Translations under genes and position numbers: made by a program | Notes under the pieces: generated by a model | What the model was told of the DNA's origin: nothing | The model's database searches: none | What the model saw: the letters and a program-made list of their open reading frames with translations, nothing else | Shown here: positions 61,561-64,000 of the stretch, one piece after another | Layout of the letters: each line of letters opens with the position of its first letter | Position numbering within the stretch: the stretch's first letter is position 1 | Origin: Tillus elongatus | Taxonomy: Eukaryota > Arthropoda > Insecta > Coleoptera > Cleridae | Assembly (NCBI GenBank): GCA_964006375.1 | Contig: OZ023262.1 | Coordinates: 94,962,976 to 95,026,975, forward strand | Reading direction: 5' to 3' | Length of the DNA stretch: 64,000 nt

Positions 61561-61929
61561 TAACATCTGTTGGGGGAGTATATTTTCTCCTGCAGTGGAC
61601 ACGGGACATTGTTAAACTACACCCAAATTGCGGCTTTTTACGAATTCAAATACCCCAGTAATAAATATTCAATTGAAGCTATTACAGGAAAAAAGGGAAA
61701 TCAACTAATTTCTCGAAAACCCCTGAAGATGGATATAGGCGAGTATTATGCAAAAATAATCGAAAAGTAATAGGAAAGCGAAAAATGAAATAATATATAA
61801 GACATGTTGTATAGAATATGACAATTGTTGCTACTTTTTAATATAATCGGCCAAACTGCTGTGCAGAAAATATTTTGGAAAGAGAGACCATAACTAATTA
61901 CCCAAGAAACTAAATGTTTTAAACAATAG
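61561..61929. other. No gene recognised
   Basis: One plus-strand open frame (61570-61770) with no recognised family. The rest is AT-rich. Confidence 0.35.
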
Positions 61930-62364
61930 TGTCACATTTGTCTATGGGAATTAAGTTAATGGACTTTGTTTCTTCTGTGGTCAGTTGTAGTGTGTTGGTA
62001 ACAGCGAAGACTCTGGAATGCTATTTATAGAAGGAACCAGAGATGACAGGTGTATAAAAGTGTAGAAGGTCTAGAATCTCTATGGAGAGTATAAAAAGAC
62101 GAACGGTACATATAGTGAGTCAGTTCACTATTGAATTAGTGCGATGTACAATAAGTGATCATAGAGTATTAAGCGAGTCAGCAGTAAGTGTTGGTGTATA
62201 AGAACCGATAATATAAGGCGGAATATAGTTCTATGGACATTTTGTAAGAGAGATAAATATTTTAGTTGATACTGGTGTTGTAAAATAGTTGGTGATAATA
62301 AAATAGAAGTTTTAAAAGCTGTGTCTTGTTAAGCAACAAATCCAGAACCCCGTAGAACGTAACA
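61930..62364 (+). mobile_element. Gypsy-type 5' LTR
   Basis: Starts TGTCACATTTG and ends CGTAGAACGTAACA, giving TG...CA ends and a length of about 435 bp. TATA-like sites GTGTATAAAAGTG (62051) and AGTATAAAAAGACG (62089) and an AATAAAA signal (62298) fit LTR promoter and poly(A) functions. The matching 3' LTR would lie beyond the window, so the boundaries are inferred. Confidence 0.6.
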
Positions 62365-62367
62365 ACT

Positions 62368-62385
62368 GATGTCAGAAGTGGGATT
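62368..62385 (+). promoter_or_regulatory. Primer-binding site of the gypsy-type element
   Basis: ATGTCAGAAGTGGGAT, the sequence style of mdg1/412-type gypsy elements primed by tRNA-Arg, a few bases after the proposed LTR end. Confidence 0.55.
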
Positions 62386-62563
62386 TCCAGGCTGCTAGCG
62401 GAAACCTTTTCCAGAATATTCGTTGAACAACGGGAAAATTTCTAGAATTTCTGGAAGATCAGTGTCAGCAGTGAGTCGTAACTGGGTGTGTTCTTAAAAC
62501 AAAATAAACTGTGTACCAGATTTAAGTACGTCTATACCTTAGACACGTAGCGCAACAGTCAAA

Positions 62564-63503
62564 ATGGATGCCCAGCTATTGGAATTGGTTAAAGAAATGA
62601 AAGAAAAAGCGAGAAAAAGAGATGAAGAGGCCAGAAGAAGAGACGATGAAGCTAAAGAAGAATCCAAAAAAAGAGATCAAGATGTTAGAAAAAGAGACCA
62701 AGAAGCAAAAGAAGAGCTGAGAAAAAAGACGATGAAGCCAAGGAAGAAATGAAATAAGGAGACGGAGAAATAAAAGAGGAACTGAGAAAAAGGGACGTAG
62801 AAGCAGAGGAAGAAATGAGAAGAAGATATGAAGAAACAAAGGTAATTCTACAAGAACAGACCAGCAGAATTGAGAATATTACTTTATGTGTCGACGAACG
62901 TATGAAGCAGGTAAAAGACGACATCTTCCAGCAAGTAGAAAGCAGAGTAAGGGGTATGAGCGACAGACTGACGAATATACAAAAGAAAGTGCAGCAGAAA
63001 ATACAATCACTAGAAAATAAGTGCGAAATCCTAGCCAAAGAAAACATCAGGCTCGAAGATATCCCGGTCGTAAGAATTAAGGTCCCCACATTTGATGGCT
63101 GAGTCCCTTGGGTTATTTATATACGCCAATTTGAAGCTGCTACAGCAAATGGTTGAGGCGAGAGAGAGAGAGAGCGACTTCGCTAATTGTAGCTCTTAAA
63201 GGAGATTCTCTAGATGTGCTCCAAGGTATTCCCAGAGAAGAAACGTTGAGTTTTGATAGAATTAAATAAGAGATGAGGTTTGGCGACCAGCATTTACAAC
63301 AGCTGTATCGATTGCAGTTGAAACATCGTCGTCAGAAATCGAGCAAAAGTCTTAAACGTCTCCACGCCTACGTTGTCAGACTGACACGATTAGCCTACCC
63401 CATAGCTCCGATGGAGTTTTTAAACCAGCAGTCGTTGCAAACCTTCATTGACGGCATCAGAGATGACGACACGCAACAGGAGCTGAGGATGGAAAGACAC
63501 TAA
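62564..63503 (+). pseudogene. Gypsy-type Gag, frameshifted
   Basis: Begins MDAQLLELVKEMKEKARK, followed by a heptad-like run of alternating K/R and D/E residues that predicts a long coiled coil (62564-63030). A stop at 62754 and a frame change break it. It resumes with RIKVPTFDG at about 63080, the usual start of a gypsy capsid-like domain. A further piece (63273-63503) has LHAYVVRLTRLAYPIAPMEF and FIDGIRDDDTQQELRM. At least three stops or frameshifts are present. Confidence 0.75.
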
Positions 63504-63620
63504 AACTTGTACGGTGCTTTGGCATATCCCTTGGAGTTTGAAGCGGTAAAGTAAGTGTCAGAAAGTCATGTGAAAGTTCTCAGTCTTTAAGTCCAAGAAG
63601 AAAATAAAACCGATACATCC

Positions 63621-64000
63621 ATGATCGTGCAGCTACTAGAGAAAATAGCAGAACAAATAAGGTCGACGTCTCATGGACACCCAATTAGAGCTCACCGTGC
63701 AAATGCCTTGCGCTGCTGGATCTGCGGCAAGGTGGGACATATAAGGGGCGAATGTTGGGCTCTAAGATCACGCGCAAGGGAGAAAGCGAAGCTAAGGCCG
63801 GTAACCCAGGTTGGAGATTCTGGCAGCGCTCTCGTCGTAGACGGATACGTAAGCGGTAATAAGACCCAGATGGTCGTCGACACAGGCGCACCTAGGACGA
63901 TTATTCGCCGCCGCGACTTGGTTCCAGGATGGCGAGTAAAAAATCCAGACAGAGTGTACAGAGTAAACGCATTCGATGGTGATCGCATCCAGGTATTTGG
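63621..64000 (+). CDS. Gypsy-type nucleocapsid zinc knuckle and start of protease, runs off window
   Basis: Open from 63621 to the window end. A CCHC zinc knuckle (C-x2-C-x4-H-x4-C; CWICGKVGHIRGEC) lies at 63714-63755. About 40 residues later comes the retroviral-type aspartic protease motif VVDTGAPRTII (about 63868-63903), with DTG in place of the common DTGA/DSGA variants. The remaining pol domains lie beyond 64000. This part is uninterrupted, while the gag upstream is broken. Confidence 0.75.
   Translation, partial: MIVQLLEKIAEQIRSTSHGHPIRAHRANALRCWICGKVGHIRGECWALRSRAREKAKLRPVTQVGDSGSALVVDGYVSGNKTQMVVDTGAPRTIIRRRDLVPGWRVKNPDRVYRVNAFDGDRIQVF

Noticed and set aside
62576..63089. Ser/Phe-rich minus-strand frames
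   Set aside because: They are antisense to the charged coiled-coil gag and have no independent support.

Overview
The window is AT-rich eukaryotic DNA, almost certainly from an arthropod and most likely an insect. The reasons are DD41D-type Tc1/mariner transposases with insect-style N-termini, a Penelope-like element, a Jockey/I-like LINE, an mdg1-like gypsy LTR element, a tRNA-derived SINE and (TA)n arrays every 2-5 kb. No bacterial-style operons, rRNA genes, CRISPR arrays or functional tRNA genes are visible. I do not name a species.

Most of the window is nested transposons. The dominant component is a family of non-coding elements, called 'R' here. R elements have a short hairpin at the left end, usually an internal (TA)n array, and a right end beginning GAAAATTCACTACC and ending in a GCACTTGCTGCGTCC sequence. 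That right-end sequence (the 'E terminus') recurs about 35 times in both orientations and also bounds elements with different interiors ('G' and small MITE-like modules). Two R copies at 3.3-6.0 kb face each other and make an inverted repeat with arms of about 1.1 kb. Four mariner-type elements and a mariner-like terminus lie directly against (TA)n arrays, so the arrays appear to act as TA landing pads.

Layout: 0-1.8 kb mariner B; 1.8-7.9 kb R elements split by mariner A1; 8.6-10.1 kb LINE reverse transcriptase; 11-17 kb R/G repeats; 18.2-20.8 kb SINE, then mariner C between two (TA)n arrays; 23-31.4 kb R/G array; 32-33 kb repeat with tRNA-like segments; 33.3-35.7 kb chimeric mariner; 36.5 kb SINE with clear target duplication; 37.9-39 kb GC-richer segment holding the only convincing candidate host exon (signal peptide, minus strand); 39.5-41.4 kb mariner A3; 43.2-45.4 kb R element ending in a 277-bp tandem array; 45.45-49.93 kb MULE/SWIM-type transposase pseudogene broken by a pogo-like element and a SINE; 52.4-57.1 kb DDE transposon with 4-bp target duplication, itself broken by a 2-kb insertion; 57.2-58.3 kb R element in a 33-bp satellite; 59.2-61.3 kb Penelope-like element with an inverted 5' half; 61.3-61.56 kb LINE 3' fragment; 61.9 kb to the end, gypsy element (LTR, gag, zinc knuckle, protease) running out of the window.

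The genes do not form a pathway. They are mobile-element genes, nearly all broken, plus one candidate 5' end of a host secreted or membrane protein gene. All homology statements come from reading by eye; no search was run.
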